A stretch of DNA of 64,000 nucleotides from Anaerolineales bacterium (GCA_003105035.1 PQAL01000014.1:1-64000), one strand, 5' to 3'; counted from the stretch's first letter, positions 36,701-44,952 are shown. Numbers and translations are program-made. Notes: a model not told the origin generated them from the sequence alone.

Positions 36701-39317
36701 GATTTTCTCCATCAATCACCAGCACATTTCGGGCAGAACGCACTGCGTCTTCAACCAGGTTGGCCAGCAAGTAGGCATCCGATAGAGCCTTGCAGGTGGC
36801 GGGGTTCTCAGGGTTCACTTGGCTAGCTTCCTGCAGGGCGGCAATCGCGATATCATGTTTGCCAATGGTGCTGGCGATGCAGCCAAAGCCGTACGACAGG
36901 CGCTCAAACCATTGCCTGTCTTCTGTTAAGGGTGTATCCAGGGCTTCGCGGTAAGCCTGGAAAGCCAGCTCATTTTCTCCACTGGCTGCCAGCACTTCAG
37001 CTGTCAGAGCCCGGGCTTCGGCCAGACCTGGGTTCTGCTGGAGAGCCTGGTTGAGGGCAATCAGGGCTTTCATCGGCGGGTAGGTCTTCACGCCGGAATT
37101 ATGCAAGAATAATACGCAGCGGGCATAATCCAGGTATGTGGCTGGATCTTCCACTGCTTTGTTATCGATCAGAAGCTCGAGTGGTGAAAGGGCTTCTTCG
37201 TATCGTTTCAGCTCGAGCAACATTGTTGCATAAGATTGGGCGAGGTTGGGTAGGTTTTGATCCAAAGCATACGCCTTGGCCAGGGCTGTGCAGGCATCCT
37301 CGAGGTGCCCAAGCTCCCTCAAAGCCTGGGCAAAGCCCACCAGGATGTGCGCTTCCTCCGGAGCAAGCTCAGCGGCGAAGCGTAGCTCAGGCAGAGCCAG
37401 GCTAGGTGCTTCATCATCAAGATACAAGCTGCCCAGCATGAAGTGTACCTGGGCTGATGAAGGTACCGCTTGGGCGGCGTTCCTGAGGGTTTCAATCACT
37501 GACTTGATCTGTTGTGTTTCTTTTTGGGCTTCTGCTAACGCCAGCCAGGCTGCCGCATTTGTTGGGGTTACTTCGGTGGCGCTGGTCAGGCATACAAGAC
37601 CCTGTTCTTTCTGGCCGAGGAGCAGGTATGCTTCACCCAGATAAATGAGTGCCTGGCTGTCCTCGGGATTTTTGGTCAGGAGATCAGTACAAACATGCTG
37701 GGTCAGCTCTGGGTGGCGGGCTTTGAGTGCGCAATAGGCGTACCCGTATAGGTCTTCTACAGGCTGCTCGGTCTTATCTTCCTCAGCAGAGGCCAGGATT
37801 ATGCTACGATGCTCAAGGCTGGCTTCCCACTCTTCAATGGCTTCCAGGGTGGAAGCGAAATCCCTGCGGAAATCCATTGCATCAGGGTTCAAACAGACAA
37901 GCACGCGTAATGTCTCGGCAGCTGCATGATTCTGGTGGGTAGCCCGGTAGCAAGCAGCCAGCTGATGCAATATCCTTGCATCATTGGGGCAGATTCCCAC
38001 AGCAGCCTCGCAGACACGAGCTGCCTCGAGTGGCCGATGCTGCTCAAGTAAAAGCTTGCCAAGGCTGGTCAGCGAGACATGTTCACCCGAGACTGGCAGG
38101 CTATCGAGTGTACCTTCCTGGTTAAGCAGCTCGAGCAGCCTGGTCATCGCGCTCGAATAGCGATCATTGCCAGCCTGGCGTGATGCTCTGATGACCGCGA
38201 AAAGCGTGGCGAGGTCTCCGGGTAGCGGTTCATCCAAACGGGGGAGCAACTTGGCAGCATCCTCGTCCAGCCCGCGCTCCAGCAATGTTAGCGCCAGCTC
38301 AGCCCGGGTGCCTGGTGATCGATCGGAAAGCCCGTTGAAATTGGCAGCTTTGATTGCTATCTCTAAGACCTGGGTGGAAGCTTCTCCCTGGTAAGGCCCA
38401 GCCAACACCTGGCTAGCTGTACCCGTGTAAACACTGTGGAGGAGAGAATTTTCTACAGAGAGTAACTTGGCTAAGTCTTGCTTTTGTCCGGCAATCTGTC
38501 GCAGCCTCACCTGGAACTGCACCTCAGCCAGAAGGCTTAGGCATGCATTTATGTCACTTTGTACGGTCAAAAGCTCTATATTGAATCTGGGTTGAGAGGC
38601 TAGCCATTCCGAGCAGAAGATCTCAGCTAATCTTGGGCACTGCTCGCTGACTTCGTGCACCAGCCTGAGCCTGTCGGCAGCAGGCAACAGGTCACCATAC
38701 GGTCCCTTGCACAAGTCTTTGAGTGAGGTGAGCTGTTCATCGGTAGTCAGGGGGTTGGTGAGCAAGCAGTGGATCGCTAACCTGAACCGTCCGATGCTCG
38801 CTCCTGGCTGGACCAAGGCTTTTATTAGCTCTGTTGGTGTATCGACCATGCCGTACAGGCACGCCAGAGGCGCCATCCAGTCTTGGGTGTCATATTCAGA
38901 GAGACCCCCTATCAGGTCTGCCCATGAACGCGTTATGTGAAATTTGTAGGCCAGCGCCAGGGCAATCATTCCGGCTTGTGCCAGATCTTGGGAGGTGTTT
39001 TGCGAGGAAAGTTGACCCGGGAAATTGCGTATAGCCAACTGAAGTATCTGGTTATCAACGGCCTCGAACAGATGTTGTGGGTCGATCTGGCCGGGGTTGC
39101 ACTGCCCGAGAGCAACGAAAGCCAGCCTGGCGGGGGAGAAATCAGCAGGGAGGTAAGCGTGTTCTTGGGGCTGTGAGAGAACCAACTGCTCGAAGAAAGC
39201 TTGATCGTTCAGGCCGCTCCATATGACAAAATCCTGTCGCAGGCTGGGTAGCAGCCACGACAGGTTGTAGGCGTGCAGGGTTGCAGTCAGGCGGTCGATG
39301 ATGTGTTGAGTCGCCAT
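33759..39317 (-). CDS. Giant TPR-repeat protein (1852 residues)
   Basis: The protein is made almost wholly of tetratricopeptide repeats. Clear units include DARILHQLAACYRATHQNHA near residue 445, PTNAAAWLALAEAQKETQQ near residue 590, and PDRLEPYLELGLARKERREY near residue 1765. No catalytic domain, signal peptide or membrane helix is visible. It lies six bases after a small membrane-protein gene and four bases before the caspase-like gene, so strict co-expression is expected. Pairing of TPR proteins with caspase-fold proteases is known from bacterial and eukaryotic systems, for example TPR-CHAT. The TPR protein may therefore act as sensor, scaffold or substrate receptor for the protease; this is inference. 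Confidence 0.85.
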   Translation of the reverse strand: MATQHIIDRLTATLHAYNLSWLLPSLRQDFVIWSGLNDQAFFEQLVLSQPQEHAYLPADFSPARLAFVALGQCNPGQIDPQHLFEAVDNQILQLAIRNFPGQLSSQNTSQDLAQAGMIALALAYKFHITRSWADLIGGLSEYDTQDWMAPLACLYGMVDTPTELIKALVQPGASIGRFRLAIHCLLTNPLTTDEQLTSLKDLCKGPYGDLLPAADRLRLVHEVSEQCPRLAEIFCSEWLASQPRFNIELLTVQSDINACLSLLAEVQFQVRLRQIAGQKQDLAKLLSVENSLLHSVYTGTASQVLAGPYQGEASTQVLEIAIKAANFNGLSDRSPGTRAELALTLLERGLDEDAAKLLPRLDEPLPGDLATLFAVIRASRQAGNDRYSSAMTRLLELLNQEGTLDSLPVSGEHVSLTSLGKLLLEQHRPLEAARVCEAAVGICPNDARILHQLAACYRATHQNHAAAETLRVLVCLNPDAMDFRRDFASTLEAIEEWEASLEHRSIILASAEEDKTEQPVEDLYGYAYCALKARHPELTQHVCTDLLTKNPEDSQALIYLGEAYLLLGQKEQGLVCLTSATEVTPTNAAAWLALAEAQKETQQIKSVIETLRNAAQAVPSSAQVHFMLGSLYLDDEAPSLALPELRFAAELAPEEAHILVGFAQALRELGHLEDACTALAKAYALDQNLPNLAQSYATMLLELKRYEEALSPLELLIDNKAVEDPATYLDYARCVLFLHNSGVKTYPPMKALIALNQALQQNPGLAEARALTAEVLAASGENELAFQAYREALDTPLTEDRQWFERLSYGFGCIASTIGKHDIAIAALQEASQVNPENPATCKALSDAYLLANLVEDAVRSARNVLVIDGENPDHLAWFAGQMAKILWGKRGVQASASNSLYKEIPSEVLIALHKAIELAPTRTDLLIQLGNFQAKMGNRDEARDTFASLAQLDFATIEDLQNAATFLSQINEHGLATTCLEKGMAIDQASTGRHISSVYTSLAHEYMEIDDQPSALRTLDQAISLLPAENSIVSLKIDILLGLERTQEALDCIDAALPQTTDYVFALDLLFTAMRIQRTTGNLAGVAGYARKAMAQSRAGDLTRWPVKILTQLAELYRSLLQPQQAYLILNNGSYPDPSLSADSQAYLDYLCLYTELALETGEPLKRDIQDAQVRTDDPQLVRLMALQARLINKAGNSKQAARLLQSAVDKANDSTIRISDGGWERPYFQHMNLVALSEAAVEIGLWEISIEISQQACQTSSDPLPLLNLARTIVLRAEYDQLCDTLEVTSHKPSEYARTSENFTLARQYLDQAQDLIDGFREEPIVPDYPLTSDQIFRWQARADIIFNLETEPQLEPEEILARQGSAEDTAALINHLHTGGSAHPDSEALTRIIKLARAFPRQPGVILQIALALEYSNPADAAKSLQSVLAQNPFLKTPTTAFCNYLLARIANSQADSATACAAIETAIGFWNDEPCWHALAAQVYQGHSDIAHAAEHWQVAARLAPQDIAYPMELAKLLLDNAAEDTHLIHQSCHYFESALALQPDEVDALLGLAEGQYLLSDLENADRNARKALTLAPELGRSYQLLGEISIRRNDFQGAYEYANKAMVASPRDVRSTIVLARSLSALGRHNEALSRLNAAIPTTIEPELLELERVAILSRMEGPRAALNELQALADAHPGKFNILSALAQMYLEAGEAENAVTSAQHALSTSTEQASRNEQANLHLLIGQILRKAGQLDQAIQHLSKAIQLAPDRLEPYLELGLARKERREYQQALQVFEQATQIAPEDPRALFQAGLALKESKDYKSSESMLRRAVSLAPNDLNIRRQLAAVVALNLVHNPRLGRN

Positions 39318-39323
39318 ATGGGT

Positions 39324-39647
39324 TTACAGGTTGCGCAGTAGCACCAGGCAAGACAGGAACATGAGCAGCGCACCTACAATGGTCAAATAGAACCCTATCC
39401 CGTTGGAGGTACGCATCACGTCGTTCAATGTAGTCATCAATGTGGAAGCATTGCCTACCAGTCCTGAGATCTCCTCAGCAATACCTTTCTGGGCCAGCTT
39501 GGCGGTGTTGTCAGCGATATTTCGCAGGTCTTTGCCCCAGGCCCCATACATTAAAATGGCCAGGCCAAGCAGGAAGGTGATCGTACCCAGCAAAAAAGTG
39601 CCTATGAGCATGAACAACTGTAAATCACTTGCATTAATATTTTCCAT
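39324..39647 (-). CDS. Small two-helix membrane protein
   Basis: This 107-residue protein has a hydrophobic segment at about residues 11-35, a soluble helical middle (KDLRNIADNTAKLAQKG), and a second hydrophobic segment at 84-104. Both ends probably face the same side of the membrane. No family is recognised. It starts 43 bp after the LCP-like gene stop and ends six bases before the giant TPR gene. A plausible job is membrane anchoring of the TPR-protease machinery, but this is only suggested by position. Confidence 0.7.
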   Translation of the reverse strand: MENINASDLQLFMLIGTFLLGTITFLLGLAILMYGAWGKDLRNIADNTAKLAQKGIAEEISGLVGNASTLMTTLNDVMRTSNGIGFYLTIVGALLMFLSCLVLLRNL

Positions 39648-39690
39648 GGTTACCTCAACAATTCTTGTGCCAGGCGATCAGGTGTGCACA

Positions 39691-40398
39691 TTAATGAATG
39701 GTCTCATTTACTTCTGCAACTGGAAGGCTGCAGTGAATTGGCTGTTTGTTCGATAGTAAATCCTCTAGCTCCTGCTCGAGCAACTGCGGATCCAGGTCCG
39801 TGATAGCCTTCTGGGGGATCAACGAAACGAGCTGGGTGAGCCCATCTTCTCCACTGTTCAAAACCAGGCGTTGGCATGCCGCGCGCAGGATTATTCCTTC
39901 TTGGATATCTTTACCATACGCTTCCTGCGCTAATGTGGAGATATTTTGAAGGGCTTGCTCGTCGAGTACGACGTAGCCGCTCCACCAATAATTGTGCTCC
40001 TCCAGGAGGTCAAGAAAATCCTGTGAAAGTAGTACATTCCCGTTCTGCTTGCTTAGCTTAAATGTGTTTACCAGCTGCTGTCCAAAATCAGTGGTAACCT
40101 CGCTATCTGAGGGATAGATGGGAAGCAAGCGGATGTCAGGTTCAGTCGGGAGGTATGAAGCCAGCCAGATGCTCTCCAGCTGGGAATTAGACCTCCCCAT
40201 TGCACTTGCAATGATGACCAGGTAACTTCTCTGGCCATTGTTTAAAGTCGGAATGGATGGCTGATCTTCCTGCGCAGCTACACTCTTAACCATTGCAAGA
40301 TCGATGAATCCGGGACGGTAAAAGTGAGTACTGAACGAGAATCCGATCACCAATGCGCAGATGAATACCGAGAAATTTAACAGCGAGTGATTCTTCAT
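39691..40398 (-). CDS. Secreted or membrane-anchored protein, faintly LCP-like
   Basis: This 235-residue protein has an N-terminal signal or anchor (SVFICALVIGFSF, residues 10-22) and an extracytoplasmic domain. The stretch YLVIIASAMGRSNSQLESIW near residue 59 and the following LPTEPDIRLLPIYP recall the first strands of LytR-CpsA-Psr domains. The conserved Arg/Asp residues of active LCP enzymes are missing, so the resemblance is weak. It lies seven bases after the stop of the preceding small membrane protein. Its role in the operon is unknown. Confidence 0.6.
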   Translation of the reverse strand: MKNHSLLNFSVFICALVIGFSFSTHFYRPGFIDLAMVKSVAAQEDQPSIPTLNNGQRSYLVIIASAMGRSNSQLESIWLASYLPTEPDIRLLPIYPSDSEVTTDFGQQLVNTFKLSKQNGNVLLSQDFLDLLEEHNYWWSGYVVLDEQALQNISTLAQEAYGKDIQEGIILRAACQRLVLNSGEDGLTQLVSLIPQKAITDLDPQLLEQELEDLLSNKQPIHCSLPVAEVNETIH

Positions 40399-40405
40399 TC
40401 ACGTA

Positions 40406-40696
40406 TCACCTGGGTTGAACCATACCAATTAAGAATCCTGCGGCAAACCCGAGAACCAACCAGAAGAACAGGGGAGGCACAATTTCCTTGATCGAATCCC
40501 AGATTATCGAAAGGCTGAACTTTTGAGCCTGTGGAAACGCGTGTGCTTGTTGCTCAGACACTGCCTGGGCAGGAGGGTTCAGCGAAGCTGCAGATTGCCC
40601 TGGAATACCACGCAGGTGGTTAACCCCACTCAACATCGAGGTGAGCGTTGAGTACATCACGATCTCAACCCGGTTCAGGATGCCGCCAGTGTTCAT
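40406..40696 (-). CDS. Small protein with one C-terminal membrane helix
   Basis: From the ATG at 40696 the protein is 96 residues. A TTG six codons upstream, overlapping the ftsZ stop, is a possible alternative start. Residues 1-62 are polar and Ala/Gln-rich, with one hydrophobic segment near the C-terminus (PPLFFWLVLGFAAGFLIGMV), giving tail-anchored topology. No family is recognised. It follows ftsZ by ten bases, so it may tether FtsZ or a partner to the membrane in place of FtsA or SepF. That is inference. Confidence 0.6.
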   Translation of the reverse strand: MNTGGILNRVEIVMYSTLTSMLSGVNHLRGIPGQSAASLNPPAQAVSEQQAHAFPQAQKFSLSIIWDSIKEIVPPLFFWLVLGFAAGFLIGMVQPR

Positions 40697-40706
40697 GCTG
40701 CACCAA

Positions 40707-41933
40707 TTACCCAATGGTCCTTACATCAATCTTTCGACCGCGTCTCAGGAAGGCAGGAATATCCAGGTCATTCGAGCCTACTGAGACTTCCTCCCGCATG
40801 GGCTCATCAGTCAAGAATTCGGGCATATTGAAGTCGTATTTTTCGGAGGCGACAGGAGCCTTCCGTTCAAGGGGCGTCTGCCTGGTGTCTAAACGGGAGA
40901 GGGTCTCCTCAAGGGTTGTGGAACCTAAACCGGTAATGACCAGGATCACCTCTACGCGATCCTGCAGGCGCTCATCATTGACCACACCCAGGACGATCTC
41001 AGCCCTTCCGCCAGCCTGGGCTTGCAAGTGCGATAAGGCTGCCTGGACATCATAGAGTGCCAGCTCACCACCGCAGGTAAAGTTGACCAACATGCCAGCT
41101 GCATTCTCGATCGAGGTAGTCTGTAAGAGTGGGTGGTGGAGGGCTTGCTCCACGGCTTGCATCGCCTTGCCTTCGCCATCGCCCTGCCCAATAGACATGA
41201 GCGCTCCACCGCCCATCTTCATCAGATTGCGGACGTTAGCAAAGTCAACGTTGATCATACCGGGAGTGGTGATCAGCTCAGTGATTCCTTGCACTGCCTG
41301 GCGTAAGACATCGTCTGCTAGCCGGAAGGCTGTGTCCAAAGGCAGGTCCCGGGGTGCCACGTCCAGGAGCCGATCATTGGGGATGGAGATCAAGGTATCG
41401 GTGTTGGGTGAGAGGCGCATGATGCCCTCCGATGCGTTCCGCTGCCGGCGACCCAGCTCAAATGAAAACGGCATTGTCACGACCGCGATGGTCACAGCTC
41501 CGATCGATCGGGCAATCTTGGCTGCCACTGCGATCGAACCCGTGCCAGTACCACCGCCCATTCCAGCGGTCAGGAAAACCATATCAGCCCCTTCAAGGGC
41601 AGCTGCGATGAGCTTAGTGCTCTCTTCTGCTGCAGCTTGGCCGACTTCTGGATTGCCGCCGGCACCTAAGCCCCGCGTGGTTTTTGGACCCAACTGGATC
41701 TTGGTTGGTGCCAGGCTGTTATGGAGTGCCTGGGCATCCGTATTGGCCACGATGAAGTCCACGCCGGTGAGCCCGAGTTCGATCATGCGGTTGATCGCAT
41801 TCGAGCCACCTCCTCCCAGGCCCAGTACTTTGAGTGAGGGTTTGTGAATGTTGCCATTCAGTGGTTCAGTATCATCGGGAAGGGTGAAGGGGTAGGAAGA
41901 TTTATGCTGGAAGTTGTAGATCATCTCATTCAT
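40707..41933 (-). CDS. ftsZ: FtsZ cell-division GTPase homologue with altered T7 loop
   Basis: This is a 408-residue tubulin-fold GTPase. From the chosen start (AAAGGTG upstream; a longer frame opens at 41999) it shows the T1 loop LGLGGGGSNAINRM, NTDAQAL, the tubulin signature GGGTGTGS at 126-133, and the C-terminal peptide DLDIPAFLRRGRK that binds FtsA/SepF-type anchors. The T7 loop reads NVDFANVRNLM. The first Asp is present but the second, equivalent to E. coli Asp212, is Asn233, which should slow GTP hydrolysis. No dcw-cluster genes are nearby. It may be a paralogue with a structural role or the only FtsZ; the window cannot decide. Confidence 0.93.
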   Translation of the reverse strand: MNEMIYNFQHKSSYPFTLPDDTEPLNGNIHKPSLKVLGLGGGGSNAINRMIELGLTGVDFIVANTDAQALHNSLAPTKIQLGPKTTRGLGAGGNPEVGQAAAEESTKLIAAALEGADMVFLTAGMGGGTGTGSIAVAAKIARSIGAVTIAVVTMPFSFELGRRQRNASEGIMRLSPNTDTLISIPNDRLLDVAPRDLPLDTAFRLADDVLRQAVQGITELITTPGMINVDFANVRNLMKMGGGALMSIGQGDGEGKAMQAVEQALHHPLLQTTSIENAAGMLVNFTCGGELALYDVQAALSHLQAQAGGRAEIVLGVVNDERLQDRVEVILVITGLGSTTLEETLSRLDTRQTPLERKAPVASEKYDFNMPEFLTDEPMREEVSVGSNDLDIPAFLRRGRKIDVRTIG

Positions 41934-41995
41934 TTGGGCACCTTTTTTTGATGGTTTAGTCTTTCCTGAGCCGTGATAATCTCCGAAATCAAATA

Positions 41996-43324
41996 TCAAT
42001 GAGCGGATGTCGATTCTGTTGCAATATTCATACCATCTCCACTGATCTGCTCAACGATGCAACCAGCAGCGAGTAGACCGTCTATAATCGATTCCGGCAC
42101 CTTTGCAGCACCTCCAACCACGGTGACGCGCCTGGCATGTGAAGCTTCTACGGGAGAAAATCCTATCGTCGGCTGGTATTTATTTATGAACGGGCGGATA
42201 GCGTCGAGGTGCCAATCGGCTGGACCCCACTCGAAGGTGGGCAGCAGCAAATAATGGGCGATCGGCCGGGATTCTGGTGAAGCTAGCTTGGCAGCTACCC
42301 GTTGCTTGTTGGTTGCTGCGGGATCAACACCTCCGTTGGCTACCCACTCCTTGATCATCGTCACCACTGGCAGCTGTTCACCGCCTGGCTTGAACCAGGC
42401 ATCCTTGACTTCGGGTGAATCCTGATCCGCAGCCACCAACCAGAAATTACAAGCCAACACTTCTGATGGGACGGGATCGAATTCTTGGGCCTGCCCGGCC
42501 ATTATCCTCACCAGAGCCAGGTTCTGCCAGGAATGGGCTAGGATATCAACTGCTGGTGAGCGTGGGTCAGGTTGGTCACCCAGCCGGCTGCCTGCCCCAA
42601 GCAGGATAATCGGAAAGTTTTTATCCAGGGCTGCCTGGGAAACAGCCAGGTACCAGTCGAAGATGCGGAAACCTAGCTGGTCCTCGGAATTGGCGGGGGT
42701 TGAATAAGGCCTGGTCTGTGGCCAGCGCTCAGGTCCACCTGCACCCCAATCGGGTGAGCGATTTCCAGGCCAGGCATAAGCTGAGAGGGTGATCTCATCA
42801 AGCAATTCCGTTTCACCCCGTCGTGAAAGGCCTTGCAGGGACGAAAAGAGGAAAGCTGTATCCCAGTAATCTCCACCCGGTTCCAGGGCTGGGAACGAAG
42901 GGGCAAGGCCTGCCTGTAGGGCGGCGCGCGCAACCGGGATGAACATATCCAGGAATCTTTCTACAATGCTACGTTGCACCCAGCTGGAGGAAGACCAGTG
43001 GTTCTTCAAATTCGGACGGTCGAAAAGAGTGATGTAGCGAACACCCCAATGAGCATAGGCTTCAAAGATCATGCTCAATTCATCAATATTGTGGTTTCCA
43101 CTGGTAGCTAACGGCAGATGGATGATCGGTTGGATGCCCTCATAGAGGATCTGGAGGATAAAAGTCTCAGGAATGGCCCTGTCGAAAGGAGCAAGCAGGG
43201 TCAGCCAGGATGCCCCCAGTGCCTTTAGTTCCGGGATCCAACGGTGCAGGTCGTTCTCCCGGTAATGGATAGTGTCGGGGAAGTAGTAAAAACCGTAGCG
43301 CGAAATTTGCAATGCATCGTTCAT
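41996..43324 (-). CDS. TIM-barrel-like protein (glycosidase superfamily-like), first gene of the sigma-54 operon
   Basis: This 442-residue cytoplasmic protein has alternating strands and helices. ELKALGASWLTLLAPFDRAI, GIQPIIHLPLA and YAHWGVRYITLFDRPN look like strands of a (beta/alpha)8 barrel related to glycoside hydrolases, with LDEITLSAYAWPG later. I do not see a clear pair of catalytic carboxylates, so enzymatic function is uncertain. The C-terminal 60 residues (SHARRVTVVGG...) may be a small Rossmann-like extension. It lies 62 bp before ftsZ, and a near-perfect sigma-54 promoter lies about 40 bp upstream of its ATG. Confidence 0.6.
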   Translation of the reverse strand: MNDALQISRYGFYYFPDTIHYRENDLHRWIPELKALGASWLTLLAPFDRAIPETFILQILYEGIQPIIHLPLATSGNHNIDELSMIFEAYAHWGVRYITLFDRPNLKNHWSSSSWVQRSIVERFLDMFIPVARAALQAGLAPSFPALEPGGDYWDTAFLFSSLQGLSRRGETELLDEITLSAYAWPGNRSPDWGAGGPERWPQTRPYSTPANSEDQLGFRIFDWYLAVSQAALDKNFPIILLGAGSRLGDQPDPRSPAVDILAHSWQNLALVRIMAGQAQEFDPVPSEVLACNFWLVAADQDSPEVKDAWFKPGGEQLPVVTMIKEWVANGGVDPAATNKQRVAAKLASPESRPIAHYLLLPTFEWGPADWHLDAIRPFINKYQPTIGFSPVEASHARRVTVVGGAAKVPESIIDGLLAAGCIVEQISGDGMNIATESTSAH

Positions 43325-43362
43325 TTCATTCTGAGTCCTCTGTTTGATCTCACCTCATATGT

Positions 43363-43379
43363 TGCAAGGGATGTGCCAG
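43363..43379 (-). promoter_or_regulatory. Sigma-54 (-24/-12) promoter for the FtsZ-TPR-caspase operon
   Basis: On the minus strand the 17 bases read CTGGCACATCCCTTGCA. This has the TGGCAC (-24) and TTGCA (-12) blocks with the exact five-base spacing required for RpoN promoters. Only the G usually following TGGCAC is changed. The expected start of transcription is near 43352, giving a leader of about 28 bases before the ATG at 43324. The rpoN gene itself and an NtrC-type activator lie within 6.3 kb. Confidence 0.85.
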
Positions 43380-43514
43380 TGGAATAAAATAGGCTGGCTA
43401 TCCACTTGGTATGATTCAATGTATAATGATTCCCGGCTAGATGGCAGGCCCTAGCTTTTGAATGATCATTGGCTGGACTGGAAATCCCCGTATCAGTCAC
43501 CGGTGTGGAGGAAT

Positions 43515-44951
43515 ATGCGTTTATTACGAAGCAAGATGGCATGGTCTGTTGTCAGCTTGCTATTTGCCATGATCCTGGTGGGTTGTGCATCACCAACGAC
43601 ATCCTCGCGGGGTATATATGAAGTTGATCCTGCCTTCTCTGATTTTTATCGTGAGATGGGAGCTGAAGAGGTGTTGGGTTCGGCGATTTCACCTCTCATT
43701 GATAAGGACGGTACCACCTACCAGTATGTTGTTTCCGGGTTGATGGCTTACGACCCGAACCGGGCAGCTCTCAAGCGTTTCTATTTTTCACCCATAGCAG
43801 CAAGCACCTGGAAGGTCAATGGTCAGGTTGAACAACCCCCGACGGACAGTAGCACAATTTATGTGAACGGGCACAAAATCTGGGATGAGGTATTGCCATT
43901 TTATGAACAGTATGGAGCTAACATTCTTGGCGTACCGCTTACCAAGGTCGAGGCCAATGACCTCAAGCAGCGGTATGAGCAATATTTTGATGGGGTAGGG
44001 TTCTACCGTAACTATAGCGACTCACCAGGTACAGTGCATTTGATGCCCTACGGAGATTGGTTGTGTGGCACGACCTGCCCATATGCCAGCTCCGACTCAA
44101 CTCCACCTGGACCTTCTTATGTGCGCGAGTACAGCGCGACCGAACAGGTGTTCCTGGATGCTGCGGAGCGATTCAGCTACGACTATACCGGTGAGCCTCT
44201 GTCTCCTCCGTCGATGAGCTCGGATGGCAATTACGAGATGGCCTTTGAGAATGTCGTATTGTTCATCGACCCAAGCAGCGGAAGCCAGGTGAAGCTCCGA
44301 CCAGTTCCAGCGTGGCTGGGCATCCAATCGGACGCGCCTGTAGAAGAAGAACAGGCGGAATGGCTATCCTTCTTCCCAGTACAGGAAGGGTTAGGCTACA
44401 ACGTACCAACCAGCTTCTTCGACTATATCAATGCTCACGGGGGTATGGACTATTCCGGCAACCCGATCACCGAATACCGGGAACTTCCTGACGGGGGATA
44501 TTCGCAATGCTTCACTAACTTGTGTTTGGAGTATCACCCCAATGCACCGATTGAGCTGCGCATAGGCCCTCACTCGCTTGGAGCGGATTATCTTACCAGC
44601 GGTACGCAACCAGCTACACCTGGTCCTGCGATTACTGAAGCCTTGCAGATCAATACCTGGGAGGATTACCCTCTGATCCCATCCGGAGGTCAGCAGGTCA
44701 TCCATGTGGAAGCCACACGTAACAATACACCGGTCAATGGCATCCAGGTTTCCCTGCTGGTAAAACAACCGGATGGTCTCACCAAGACTTACGTTTTGGA
44801 TCCGACCGGACAGGATGGTAGAGCGAGAGGCACGCTGGATCCGATCGATGGACCGAATGGAGCCATCGTCCCCTACGAGGTATGCGTGGTTGGTAACACC
44901 TCGCCTCAGATTTGTTTCTCGAGAAGCTACACAATCTGGCAACAGCCATAA
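43515..44951 (+). CDS. Lipoprotein of unknown function
   Basis: From the ATG at 43515, preceded by GGAGGAAT, the 478-residue protein starts with a lipoprotein signal (SVVSLLFAMILVGC, lipobox LVGC) and so should be anchored at the cell surface. Repeated segments such as FYREMGAEEVLGSAIS and EQYGANILGVPLT resemble LGFP-like repeats found in Chloroflexota surface proteins. The C-terminal 110 residues look like an immunoglobulin-like domain (VIHVEATRNNTPVNGIQVSL). No catalytic motif is seen. It is transcribed divergently from the sigma-54 operon, with about 190 bp between the two starts. Confidence 0.75.
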   Translation: MRLLRSKMAWSVVSLLFAMILVGCASPTTSSRGIYEVDPAFSDFYREMGAEEVLGSAISPLIDKDGTTYQYVVSGLMAYDPNRAALKRFYFSPIAASTWKVNGQVEQPPTDSSTIYVNGHKIWDEVLPFYEQYGANILGVPLTKVEANDLKQRYEQYFDGVGFYRNYSDSPGTVHLMPYGDWLCGTTCPYASSDSTPPGPSYVREYSATEQVFLDAAERFSYDYTGEPLSPPSMSSDGNYEMAFENVVLFIDPSSGSQVKLRPVPAWLGIQSDAPVEEEQAEWLSFFPVQEGLGYNVPTSFFDYINAHGGMDYSGNPITEYRELPDGGYSQCFTNLCLEYHPNAPIELRIGPHSLGADYLTSGTQPATPGPAITEALQINTWEDYPLIPSGGQQVIHVEATRNNTPVNGIQVSLLVKQPDGLTKTYVLDPTGQDGRARGTLDPIDGPNGAIVPYEVCVVGNTSPQICFSRSYTIWQQP

Positions 44952-44952
44952 A

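Noticed and set aside
39658-39672. A second sigma-54-like site (TGGCAC-N5-TTGT) on the minus strand before the 107-residue membrane protein
   Set aside because: The invariant GC of the -12 box is GT here, and the start would fall on the ATG itself. I keep only the upstream operon promoter.
41083-41847. Plus-strand open frame of 254 codons over ftsZ
   Set aside because: It is low-complexity (Ser/Pro/Ala) and antisense to a clear ftsZ; a shadow frame.
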